Below, piece after piece: positions 32,978 to 40,936 of a stretch of 64,000 bases of DNA (positions are counted from its first letter, which is position 1; each line of letters starts with the position of its first letter). The stretch spans positions 124,001-188,000 of the forward strand of contig NZ_BJOG01000001.1 in the NCBI RefSeq assembly GCF_006540085.1, in the 5' to 3' direction. The notes beneath the pieces were generated by a model. That model did no database searches, was not told where the DNA came from, and saw nothing but the letters and a program-made list of their open reading frames with translations. The DNA comes from Microbacterium oxydans (GTDB lineage: Bacteria > Actinomycetota > Actinomycetes > Actinomycetales > Microbacteriaceae). Both the position numbers and the translations under genes were made by a program.

Positions 32978-35428
32978 ATGCCCCTGTCCGCGATCGAGCT
33001 GCACCGGCGCGGAGTCGAGGCGGCGAACGCCCGGCGGTTCGCGCAGGCGCGGCGCGCCCTCGGCGCGGCGTCCGTCCGCGCCGACGACCCCGATCTCCGC
33101 GCACGCATCGACGGCACGGTCGCCTACGTCCTCGCGCAGACGGGGGAGCCGGCAGCCGCCGAACAGCTGTGCCGCGAAGCGCTCGGCCGGCCCGGTCTGC
33201 GGAGCGAGACCATCGCGGTGCTCAGCGGACAGCTCGGCACACTGCTCATGCACGGTGGTCGGCTGGCCGAGGCGGAGATCGAACTCAGCCGTGCGATCGA
33301 CACGATCAGCGCGATCGGAGACGAGACCACCGAGCTCGCCAACTGCCTGATGAACCGCTCGGTGGTGCGGATGCAGCAGCGCGAACTCGAGACCTGCATC
33401 GAGGATCTGCAGCGTGCGGTGGCCGTGTACGAGGCGAACGACGACGAGGAGCCACTCGCCGAGGCCAGGCACAACCTCGGGTACGCGGCCCTGCTCGGAG
33501 GAGACCTCGTCACCGCGCTCACGCTCATGACACGTTCCCGCCCGACGCTCGCCGCGATCAGCGATCTCGCTGCAGCCATCAGCGACCTCGATCGCGCGGA
33601 GGTGCTGCGCGACGCGGGACTCACGACCGAGGCCGAAGCACTCCTCGAGCAGGTCGCCGCCCAGTTCGGTACCCAACGGATGCGACAGGCCAGAGGCGAG
33701 TCGGAGTTTCATCTGGCTCGCTCTCTCCTGCGTCATGATTTTGCCGCAGCCGAACGCGCAGCACGCACCGCGGCGCGACGCTTCACCGCGCTCGCGAACG
33801 ACGGGTGGGCGGCCCGGGCAGAGGCGGTGCGGCTGGAGGCGCAGCAGCGAGCGAAGCCGCATCTCCGCATCGACGACGCGGCGTTCGCGCGGACGGCGAA
33901 AGCCCTCGAACGGAGCGGCTTCCACACCGAGGCCACGGGGCTGCGGCTGAGTGCACGCCGTGATGGCTCCGGCCGCCTGCCGCGAATCGCCGACACCGCC
34001 CCGACACCGCTGCGCATCCGCGCCCAGGAGGTGCGTGCCGCGCGCGCCGCGGCTGCCGGCCGTGACCGCGACGCCCTGCGCGCCGCCGCCGACGGCCTCG
34101 AGCTGCTCACCGCCTGGCAGCAGGCGTTCGGCGCCCTCGACCTCCAGGCCTCCGTCGCGATGCACGGCAGCGATCTGATGTTCGCGGGGCTCTCCGCTGC
34201 GGCGCGATTGCGCGACCCCGCCACGCTGTTCGAGTGGTCCGAGCGTGCGCGCCACCTCAGCCAGCAGGTCGCCCCGGTGCGACCCCCACACGATGAGTCG
34301 CTCGCGGTGGACCTGGCCGAGCTGCGGATGCTGCGCGCCGAGCTGGCCGGGGGCGACTGGACGACGGATGCCAGAGTGCGGGAACTGCGCGACAGGGTAC
34401 GCGAGCGGCAGTGGGCGGCGACGGGCTCCGGCGGCACCAGAGAGCGGCTCGGGCTCGCGGAGGCAACGGCGCTGCTCGCCCCCGACCTGGCGGTCCTGTC
34501 ATACATCTTCACCGGATCCGACCTGCAGGCCGTGGTCGCGACATCGGCCGGCGCGACCATCGTCGACCTGTCGTGGCGGCGGGTGCAGACGGCGCTCGAC
34601 GGCCTCCGCGCCGATCTCGATATGGCCGCGCTGACGCGCGGGGGACTGATGGGCGCGGTCACCGAGCGGGCGCTCACCTCACGGCTGGCGGTCCTCGACG
34701 CGGAGCTGCTCGACCCGGTGAGGTCCGCCGCGCCGTCCGCAGCGCGCTTCGCGATCACGGTGCCCGGTGTGCTCGGCGGCGTTCCCTGGGCGATGCTCCC
34801 CGGAATCTCCGGCGTCCCCTTCACCCTCGCGACGTCGGCCTCCCGCCTGCTGGGCGTCCCCTCTCGCACGACGACGGCACCGTCGATGATCGGCTTCGCC
34901 GCCGGGCCCCGGGTAGCGCGCGCCGCCGACGAGATCGAGCGCGCGGCGGCGACCTGGCGGGGAACCGGCCGCACTCCGCGAATCCTGGTGCCTTCGGACG
35001 CGACGGTCGCCGCCGTCACCGAGCTCGCAGCGGCCACCGACGTGCTCCACATCGCGGCTCACGGCAGGCACGCGGTGGACAACCCGCTGTTCTCCGGTTT
35101 CGAGCTCGCGGACGGCGTGCTGTTCGGCTACGACGTCGACCTGATCCCGAAGGTCCCGTCGACCGTGATCCTGTCGGCGTGCGAGCTCGGGCGCTCCTCG
35201 GTGCGGTGGGGCGAAGAGGCGTTGGGCATGACGCGGGTGTGGTTGCACGCGGGTGCCGACTGCGTGATCGCCGCCCCCGTCGCCGTTCCGGATGACGTCG
35301 CGGCCGAGCTCCTCAGCGCCGTGCACACCGGCCTGTCCGAAGGTGCCGCACCGGCCGTCGCGCTCGCGCGGGCATCGGCCGAGACCGGCCTGAGCGCCCC
35401 GTTCCAGTGCCACGGCAGCGGATTCTGA
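32978..35428 (+). CDS. TPR-CHAT protein (caspase-like cysteine protease)
   Basis: An 816-residue protein. Residues about 5-450 are helical repeats of TPR type (GVEAANARRFAQARRALGAAS, AEARHNLGYAALLGGDLVTAL). The C-terminal CHAT domain (about 560-816) has the catalytic His695 (VLHIAAHGRHAV) and Cys735 (ILSACELGRSS), 40 residues apart, both intact. CHAT proteases are separase/caspase relatives found in prokaryotic conflict systems, for example TPR-CHAT paired with a type III-E CRISPR effector. No CRISPR genes are nearby. The GGAGGG motif lies directly before the ATG, closer than usual, so the true start could differ by a few codons. A hairpin at 32775 lies between this gene and the S8 gene. Confidence 0.88.
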   Translation: MPLSAIELHRRGVEAANARRFAQARRALGAASVRADDPDLRARIDGTVAYVLAQTGEPAAAEQLCREALGRPGLRSETIAVLSGQLGTLLMHGGRLAEAEIELSRAIDTISAIGDETTELANCLMNRSVVRMQQRELETCIEDLQRAVAVYEANDDEEPLAEARHNLGYAALLGGDLVTALTLMTRSRPTLAAISDLAAAISDLDRAEVLRDAGLTTEAEALLEQVAAQFGTQRMRQARGESEFHLARSLLRHDFAAAERAARTAARRFTALANDGWAARAEAVRLEAQQRAKPHLRIDDAAFARTAKALERSGFHTEATGLRLSARRDGSGRLPRIADTAPTPLRIRAQEVRAARAAAAGRDRDALRAAADGLELLTAWQQAFGALDLQASVAMHGSDLMFAGLSAAARLRDPATLFEWSERARHLSQQVAPVRPPHDESLAVDLAELRMLRAELAGGDWTTDARVRELRDRVRERQWAATGSGGTRERLGLAEATALLAPDLAVLSYIFTGSDLQAVVATSAGATIVDLSWRRVQTALDGLRADLDMAALTRGGLMGAVTERALTSRLAVLDAELLDPVRSAAPSAARFAITVPGVLGGVPWAMLPGISGVPFTLATSASRLLGVPSRTTTAPSMIGFAAGPRVARAADEIERAAATWRGTGRTPRILVPSDATVAAVTELAAATDVLHIAAHGRHAVDNPLFSGFELADGVLFGYDVDLIPKVPSTVILSACELGRSSVRWGEEALGMTRVWLHAGADCVIAAPVAVPDDVAAELLSAVHTGLSEGAAPAVALARASAETGLSAPFQCHGSGF

Positions 35429-35445
35429 AACTTTTCCTCCATTCG

Positions 35446-35456
35446 ATGTATCAGAA
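35446..35456. repeat. Right copy of the 11-bp repeat bracketing the cassette
   Basis: ATGTATCAGAA lies 17 bases after the CHAT stop and is identical to 30007-30017. From here to 35686 (about 230 bases) I see no gene. Confidence 0.45.
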
Positions 35457-35686
35457 GGGAGGCCGCTCGCTCCTGTTCTTCGGAAGGTGCCATGCGAAGG
35501 GCCTCGAAGGGAGAGGCGCGAGGGAGGCGCAGTCGGATCTGGGGATCATGCGCACTGGGGAGCGCGAACACGACACGGACACCATCTGCTCGAGGATGAT
35601 GCGGCAGGCCGCCGCGGCACCCTCAGAGGGCCTCGACGATCTGGGGACGTCGGGGCCCTTGGGGTGTGCCGGGGGAGCGACGCTCC

Positions 35687-36128
35687 TCAGAGCTCGAGGA
35701 AGTCGCCGAGCCAGACGCGTACCGAGGCCATGCATTCCTCCGTGACCTCACCTGCCGTCCCCGTGAGGCGGTCGCGGGAAAGCGTGCGAGGTTGCTCGGT
35801 CATGATCCACGACGGCCGGTCCAGTCCGCTCGGCCCGTCCACGACGACGTGATTCGGCCAGCCCCGGTCGGTCGTCGTGATCGGCAGCACGATGGCCAGC
35901 GTGGTCACGGCATCCAAGTATCCAGCCGAGGCCACGGCTTCTGCAGCATGCGATTGCTTGTCGGCCGCAGCCGTCCGTTCGATCGCATGCTTCAGCGACT
36001 GCAGTCTCCGACGGCGGTCCTCCGCGTCGGCAAGGTGAGCGAGATGCGCACCGAGAGTGAGACCGTCACGCGCGGCCTGCTCCTTCAGCCGGTCGCAGGT
36101 CGTCGCTCACCTTGATCGTCGTAGTCAT
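35687..36128 (-). pseudogene. Decayed toxin-antitoxin locus (RHH/MazE-like antitoxin fused to truncated MazF/PemK-like toxin)
   Basis: From ATG 36128 the antitoxin begins MTTTIKVSDDLR, then a one-base shift near 36089-36098 brings in an early stop. In the shifted frame it continues RLKEQAARDGLTLGAHLAHL into a charged helix. That frame runs directly into the C-terminal two-thirds of a MazF/PemK-like toxin (TTLAIVLPITTTDRGWPNHV, ending WIMTEQPRTLSRDRL.. and VRVWLGDFLEL), lacking its N-terminal strand. Both reading frames are therefore broken and the module should be non-functional. The toxin part alone is an 82-codon open frame (35687-35935). Confidence 0.7.
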
Positions 36129-36142
36129 ACTTTGAGTATGAC
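36124..36142. promoter_or_regulatory. Palindrome over the antitoxin start, former autoregulatory operator
   Basis: GTCATACT (36124-36131) and AGTATGAC (36135-36142) are perfect arms around TTG and include the antitoxin start codon, the usual place for antitoxin autoregulation. Confidence 0.6.
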
Positions 36143-36161
36143 CGCGCTCCGTGCGGCGGCG

Positions 36162-36938
36162 TCAGGCGACCAGCACCGCGTATCCAGCCGCGCGGAGCGC
36201 TGCGAGCACCTCGGTGTCAGCCCCGGCGTCGGTGATCACGGTCGGGAAGAGCTCGACGCCGCCGACGGTCGAGAACGCCTCGACGCCGAGCTTGCTGCCG
36301 TCGGTCACCACGACCGCTCGGCGCGCGCGTTCGGCCATCATCCGGTTCACCGCGGCCTCGCGCTCGTCCTGTGTGGTCGCACCGGCGACGGCGTCCATCC
36401 CGTTCACACCGATGAAGGCGATGTCGAGCCGCACTCCGCGCAGCAGCTGCTCCACGAACGGACCGACCAGTTCGTAGCTGCGCGAGTGGATGACGCCACC
36501 GGTGACGACCACCTTGATGTCGGGGCGCGTGGCGAGCTGGGCAGCGATGTTCACGGCATTCGTCACCACGGTGATGCCACCGCTCCCCGCGAGGTCGTCC
36601 CGTGCGGCCAAGGCAGCGGCGATCGCGGTCGTGGTCGTGCCGCCGGAGAGCCCGACCACCATGCCGGGTGCGACCAGGCCGGCGGCGGTCTGCGCGATGC
36701 TGGCCTTCTCATGCGTGCGCAGGTGGCTCTTGTAGCGGATGGGCAGTTCATAGGCGACCGTCTGCGCTACCGCACCGCCATGCGTCCGGGTGAGCAGGCG
36801 CTGCTCGGCGAGCGTGTCGAGGTCGCGACGCGTGGTCGCCGACGAAGCCTCGAACTCCTCGACGAGCTCTTCGACCGTCACCTCGCCCTTCGCAGCCAGC
36901 AGGTCGAGGATCGCGTTCAGCCGGGCGGCCCGCTTCAT
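36162..36938 (-). CDS. DeoR-family transcriptional regulator
   Basis: A 258-residue repressor. The DeoR HTH is at 5-57 (RLNAILDLLAAKGEVTVEELVEEF, SSATTRRDLDTLAEQRLLTRTHGGA), followed by a sugar-phosphate-binding DeoRC domain (VVGLSGGTTTTAIAAALA, VVVTDGSKLGVEAFSTVGG). It is the last gene of the amino-sugar/tagatose operon; its ATG overlaps the aldolase stop (TGATG). The likely inducer is a phosphorylated pathway intermediate. The 40671-40709 inverted repeat over the operon promoter is a candidate site. Confidence 0.9.
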   Translation of the reverse strand: MKRAARLNAILDLLAAKGEVTVEELVEEFEASSATTRRDLDTLAEQRLLTRTHGGAVAQTVAYELPIRYKSHLRTHEKASIAQTAAGLVAPGMVVGLSGGTTTTAIAAALAARDDLAGSGGITVVTNAVNIAAQLATRPDIKVVVTGGVIHSRSYELVGPFVEQLLRGVRLDIAFIGVNGMDAVAGATTQDEREAAVNRMMAERARRAVVVTDGSKLGVEAFSTVGGVELFPTVITDAGADTEVLAALRAAGYAVLVA

Positions 36939-37792
36939 CAGGCCACGGCTTCCGTCGTCTGCAACGCGAACAGCCGGAGCATGCGCGCGGCTTCGTCCGC
37001 GAGGGCATCGCGGGCCGGCGCGAGGTACTTGCGGGAGTCGACCAGGCGCTCGTCCGCGTCGAGCTTCTCGCGGACGGCGCGCGTGAAGTAGCCGTTCAGG
37101 TGCGTGGAGACGTTGATCTTGGTCATGCCGGCTCGCACGGCATCGGCGATCACGGCATCCGCGACACCGGACGATCCGTGCAGCACCAGCGGCACGGGGA
37201 GAGCCTCGTGAAGGCGCCCGATCAGGTCGAGGTCGAGAGAGGCGGTGCGGTCGGTCATCGCGTGCGAAGAGCCCACCGCGACCGCGAGAGCATCCACTCC
37301 CGTCGCTGCCACGAATGCCCGCGCCTCGTCGGGGTCGGTGCGCACACCGGGCGCATGGGCTCCGTCCTTGCCCCCAACCTCGCCGAGCTCACCCTCGACG
37401 TACACGCCGGCCTCGTGCGCACGCGCCGCGACCGCCGCCGTGAGCGCCACGTTGTCGTCGTAGGGCAGCGCCCCGCCGTCGAACATGACCGAGCCGAAGC
37501 CCAGCGCGATGGCCTCGTCGACGAGCTCCGGCCGCTCGGCGTGGTCGAGGTGCACAGCCACGGGGGTCTGCGCGCGCCGTGCCACCGCGAGAGTCGCCAG
37601 GGCGATGGGTTCGAGCCCACCGTGATAGTCGGCGCAGTTCTGGGAGATCTGCAGGATGACGGGGAGCTGTGCGAGCGCGGCTGCCCGAACCAAGCCCTCC
37701 GCCGTCTCGAGATGGATCACGTTGAAAGCGCCGATGCCCGTGCCGGCAGCAGATGCCGCGGAGACGAGGTCGCGAGCGGAGACGAGGGTCAC
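36938..37792 (-). CDS. Class II ketose-bisphosphate aldolase (tagatose/fructose-bisphosphate)
   Basis: A 284-residue zinc aldolase. It has the N-terminal GAFNVIHLETAEGLVRAA, active-site VHLDHAERPELVDEAI, metal-ligand region EGELGEVGGKDGAH, HGSSGV and KINVSTHLN. Such enzymes split tagatose-1,6- or fructose-1,6-bisphosphate into glyceraldehyde-3-phosphate and DHAP. With the PfkB kinase, ROK kinase and SIS protein in the operon, a KbaY/GatY-type tagatose role is favoured over glycolysis. The usual AVGTxHG is AVGSSHAM here. It overlaps the kinase gene by four bases. Confidence 0.88.
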   Translation of the reverse strand: MTLVSARDLVSAASAAGTGIGAFNVIHLETAEGLVRAAALAQLPVILQISQNCADYHGGLEPIALATLAVARRAQTPVAVHLDHAERPELVDEAIALGFGSVMFDGGALPYDDNVALTAAVAARAHEAGVYVEGELGEVGGKDGAHAPGVRTDPDEARAFVAATGVDALAVAVGSSHAMTDRTASLDLDLIGRLHEALPVPLVLHGSSGVADAVIADAVRAGMTKINVSTHLNGYFTRAVREKLDADERLVDSRKYLAPARDALADEAARMLRLFALQTTEAVA

Positions 37793-38733
37793 GAGGGGTC
37801 CTTCCGGAAGGATTCAGGGTCGGGGCGCGAGATGCGCAAGTGCTGTTCGAGCTCGGTCCAGCGTGAGGAGATGTCGCCCGCGAGTGGCGTGAGCACCGCG
37901 GCGGCGGACCATGCCGTTGCACGGCGGAGGATCTGCTCGGGGTCGCGCACCCCGGCGGCGTACAACACGGCGCACGCTGCGACACCGGCATCGCCCGCAC
38001 CCGTCGGGTTGCCGGAGAGCGGCTCGTCCAGGCGCGCGTGCACGAGCTCGGTCCCGGTCACGGCGAGCATGCCCTCGGCGCCGAGCGAGAGCAGCACGAG
38101 CTCCGCGCCCCTGGCGATGAGGGATCGGGCTCCGTCGACCGGGTCGGCGATGCCGGTGGCCTCGACCAGCTCGGCCGCATTCGGCTTGAGCACGCGTGCT
38201 CCGGCGTCGGCGGCGAGCAGCAGAGCAGGGCCGGAGGTATCGACGATCACCGGCACGCCGGCATCCCTTCCCACCGCGATGAGCATGGGGATCAACGACT
38301 CGGGCGGACCGGGCGGCAGACTGCCGGAAACGACGAGCACCCGGGTGCCCGCGAGCCGTTCGACCACCTCGGCAAGCAGTGCCGCCCACTCCACGTCGGT
38401 CGGATTCACGCCGCGTTCGTTGATGATCGTGGTGTCTCCGAGTGCCGCATCGACCACCGCGATGCTGCGACGGGTCTCGGCGGCGACCGGCACCAGGGCG
38501 TGCGGCACGCCGCTCGCCCGCAGCTCCTCCGCGAACTCCTCGCCGACCCGACCGCCCACGGTGGTGACCGCGAGCACCTCGGTCCCTTCGGCATGGGCCA
38601 CGCGGGCGACGTTGAGCCCCTTGCCACCCGCGCGCGCCGCTCCGGGGTCCGCGCGGTGCGTTCCCCCTTCGACGAGTCGGTCGACGCGCCAGGTGAGATC
38701 GAGTGCGGGGTTGGGGGTGACGGTGAGGATCAC
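37789..38733 (-). CDS. PfkB-family sugar-phosphate kinase (1-phosphofructokinase/tagatose-6-phosphate kinase)
   Basis: A 314-residue ribokinase-fold kinase. The N-terminus ILTVTPNPALDLTWRVDRL and AGGKGLNVARV are FruK/LacC-like, and NPTGAGDAGVAACAVL contains the catalytic Asp. It would phosphorylate tagatose-6-phosphate (or fructose-1-phosphate) before the aldolase step. Both ends overlap neighbouring genes by four bases. Confidence 0.87.
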   Translation of the reverse strand: MILTVTPNPALDLTWRVDRLVEGGTHRADPGAARAGGKGLNVARVAHAEGTEVLAVTTVGGRVGEEFAEELRASGVPHALVPVAAETRRSIAVVDAALGDTTIINERGVNPTDVEWAALLAEVVERLAGTRVLVVSGSLPPGPPESLIPMLIAVGRDAGVPVIVDTSGPALLLAADAGARVLKPNAAELVEATGIADPVDGARSLIARGAELVLLSLGAEGMLAVTGTELVHARLDEPLSGNPTGAGDAGVAACAVLYAAGVRDPEQILRRATAWSAAAVLTPLAGDISSRWTELEQHLRISRPDPESFRKDPS

Positions 38734-39722
38734 GTGAGCTCCCGAGCTCGAAGCGCGGCACCCAGCAGACCCGCGTTGCCGGAGAGCTCGGCCGGGACCA
38801 GAGCGGGGATGCGGTGGAAGCTGAGCCGCGCGGCCAAGCGCGTGCGCAGCTCGTCGAAGAGCGCACCACCGGCACGCGACAGCCCGCCTCCGATCACCAC
38901 GGCCTCCGGCGCCACGACGGCGGTGAGCTGAGCCAGCGACATCGTCAGAGCGTCGAGTGCCGAGTTCCAGATCTCCGCAGCGGTCTCATCGCCCGCCGCC
39001 GCGCGCGCGATCACGTCCTTCGCCCCCTCGGGGGAGATTCCCGTCGCCTCCTGATAGCGACGGGCGATGGCTCCGGCCGAGGCGACGGCTTCCAGGCAGC
39101 CGCGAGCGCCGCACGCGCAGATCGGCCCGTCCGCGATCGGGGAGTGCCCGATCTCGCCCGCATATCCTCCCGCGGTGTACGGGACACCCCCGACGAGCAG
39201 GGCGCCCGCGATCCCGGTTCCGATCACGAGCACCACCGCATCGGCGTAGTCACGCGCACCGCCGAGTCGTCGCTCCGCCCAGCTCGCCGCACGCACGTCG
39301 TGATCGAACGCCACGGGGAGCCCGAGACGCTCTGCGGCCAGATCGCGCAACGGAGAGTCGTGCCATCCGAGATTGCTCGCGAACACCCCCAGCCCGGCAT
39401 CCGCGTCGACGATCCCCGGGACGACGAGCCCCACGGCCTGCGGCACGACGTCGGGGTGCGCGGCGCGGAGCTCTCCCGCCAGCACCTCGAGGCGGTCGAG
39501 GAGCACCTGCGTGCGATCGCCCTCGGCGATCGGCGTGGGCGTGCGGCGCAGCCCGAGAGCCGTGCCGTCGGCATCGAACAGGGCCGACTTGATGTCGGTG
39601 CCGCCCACGTCGAACGCCAGCACGGGCGCGCCGCCGCCGAGAGTCCGCACGGCGGCGAGCTTCTCCCCTGCGGCATCCCGCTCGACGTCGGGGACGTCGG
39701 TCGTCCCGTCAGCTCGGGTCAT
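38730..39722 (-). CDS. ROK-family sugar kinase
   Basis: A 330-residue kinase with the N-terminal phosphate motif VLAFDVGGTDIKSALFD, catalytic region FDHDVRAASWAERR, GTGIAGALLVGGVPY and the ROK zinc site CACGARGC. It lacks a DNA-binding domain, so it is an enzyme, not a repressor. In context it would phosphorylate an imported hexosamine such as GalNAc or GlcNAc. The first 30 residues before the motif are not typical of the family. Confidence 0.87.
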   Translation of the reverse strand: MTRADGTTDVPDVERDAAGEKLAAVRTLGGGAPVLAFDVGGTDIKSALFDADGTALGLRRTPTPIAEGDRTQVLLDRLEVLAGELRAAHPDVVPQAVGLVVPGIVDADAGLGVFASNLGWHDSPLRDLAAERLGLPVAFDHDVRAASWAERRLGGARDYADAVVLVIGTGIAGALLVGGVPYTAGGYAGEIGHSPIADGPICACGARGCLEAVASAGAIARRYQEATGISPEGAKDVIARAAAGDETAAEIWNSALDALTMSLAQLTAVVAPEAVVIGGGLSRAGGALFDELRTRLAARLSFHRIPALVPAELSGNAGLLGAALRARELT

Positions 39723-39746
39723 GGTCGGCTCCGGCGGCGGGTTGCG

Positions 39747-40643
39747 TCATGCATCCAGGATGACGGATCGCGTGAGGTTGCGGGGCTGATCGGGGTCGAG
39801 GCCTCGGGCGACGGCCCGGTCGAGTGCGGTGCGGTGCAGGCGCACGAGGTCGGCGAGCGGGTCGATCGCCCGCTGCTCGAACCGGGCACCGGTGGCCTCG
39901 ACCTGCGCCGAGAGGCCGTCGGGCGCCTCGCCGAACTGCCAGGTGACGCGGCCCGGGGCCGCGATCGCGATCGGACCGTGGCGGTAGTCCATCGACGGGT
40001 ACGCCTCCGTCCATGACTGCGACGACTCGCGCAGCTTCAGCGCGGCCTCGTGGGCGAGGCCGATGGTCCAGCCGCGACCGAGGAACGTGTACTGCTCCGC
40101 GTCGCGCAGCTCGTCGTCGCCGTCCTCGGCGAGCACGGCCTCGGCGTCGGCGATGGCGCCGGAGAGGTCCTCACCGAGCGAGGCGCGGAAGAGGGCGAGG
40201 GCCGTGGTGGCGAAACGGGTCTGCACCACCGACTTCTCGTCGGCGAACGGCAGCAGCACGGCGTCGTCGACCAGCGAGACCAGCGGCGAGTCCGGGTCTC
40301 CGATCACGCCGACCGTGGGGATGCGCCCCTTGATGCGCTCGACGAGCTCGAGCACCTCGCTGGTGGTCCCTGAGCGGGTCAGGGCGACGACGGCGTCATA
40401 CCCGCGGTCGAGGAAGGCCTCGGATGCCGCGTACGCGTCGGTCTCGCCGTGGCCGGCGGACTCGCGCAGCGCCGCGTACGACTGCGCCATGAACCACGAG
40501 GTACCGCAGCCCACGACGGCGATCCGGGCACCGGAAGCGGGGAGCAGCGCCTGCTCGGCCTTCAGGTCTGCGGCCCGAGTCCACATCTCGGGCTGGGAGT
40601 TGAGCTCTTCGCGCATGTGTGCGCCGGGCAGCGATTCAGTCAT
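39747..40643 (-). CDS. SIS-domain protein (AgaS/GlmS-like aminosugar-phosphate deaminase/isomerase)
   Basis: A 298-residue protein with two SIS domains. The N-terminus MREELNSQPEMWTRA, IAVVGCGTSWFMAQSYAAL, SGTTSEVLELVERIK and the C-terminal HEAALKLRESSQSWTEAYPSMDYRHGP are those of GlmS-isomerase/AgaS-like enzymes. It lacks the glutaminase domain, so it probably acts as a deaminase/isomerase on galactosamine- or glucosamine-6-phosphate. It is the first gene of the five-gene catabolic operon. AgaS proteins are usually longer (about 380 residues). Confidence 0.85.
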   Translation of the reverse strand: MTESLPGAHMREELNSQPEMWTRAADLKAEQALLPASGARIAVVGCGTSWFMAQSYAALRESAGHGETDAYAASEAFLDRGYDAVVALTRSGTTSEVLELVERIKGRIPTVGVIGDPDSPLVSLVDDAVLLPFADEKSVVQTRFATTALALFRASLGEDLSGAIADAEAVLAEDGDDELRDAEQYTFLGRGWTIGLAHEAALKLRESSQSWTEAYPSMDYRHGPIAIAAPGRVTWQFGEAPDGLSAQVEATGARFEQRAIDPLADLVRLHRTALDRAVARGLDPDQPRNLTRSVILDA

Positions 40644-40670
40644 CGAGGTGCCTTTCTGGCGATATGTTGC

Positions 40671-40730
40671 ATACTTGTGATCGTTTCACGGTTGATTCGA
40701 TCATAGTATGGCGTCGAATCGAGTCGTCAA
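40671..40730 (-). promoter_or_regulatory. Promoter and operator of the amino-sugar catabolic operon
   Basis: On the - strand, TTGACG (complement of 40725-40730) and TACTAT (complement of 40703-40708) are separated by 16 bases. An inverted repeat (ATACT..TGATCG at 40671-40683 with CGATCATAGTAT at 40698-40709, one base indel) covers the -10 region, consistent with DeoR-type repression. Confidence 0.6.
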
Positions 40731-40740
40731 CAGCTTTACC

Positions 40741-40769
40741 TTGATTTGTTTGTTCTCCTGACAAATAAT
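40741..40769 (+). promoter_or_regulatory. Promoter and operator of the sugar ABC importer operon
   Basis: TTGATT (40741-40746), a 17-base spacer and AATAAT (40764-40769) form a good promoter. ATTTGT (40744-40749) and ACAAAT (40761-40766) form an inverted repeat across it, a possible site for the ROK regulator at 44162 or the DeoR regulator. Confidence 0.6.
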
Positions 40770-40936
40770 CGGACAAGTTCCACCCGAGCCCCGGCTTGAA
40801 CGATCGCGGTTGCCTCCCGGCGAAGCGGTCACCCACGCACTGTCGCGTGATGTGCTTGCGACTGTGCACCATACCCCCCTCCCGACGCGGCCCCGCCGCC
40901 GAGGGTTCGGACATCACAGTGAGGAATGCAATACAC

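Noticed and set aside
32978..35428. CHAT protein as part of a type III-E CRISPR (craspase) locus
   Set aside because: No Cas7-11-like effector, repeat array or Csx30-like gene occurs in the window; only the domain type is shared.
35451..35735. 94-codon - strand frame after the CHAT gene
   Set aside because: No start signal and no domain; it overlaps the toxin relic in another frame.
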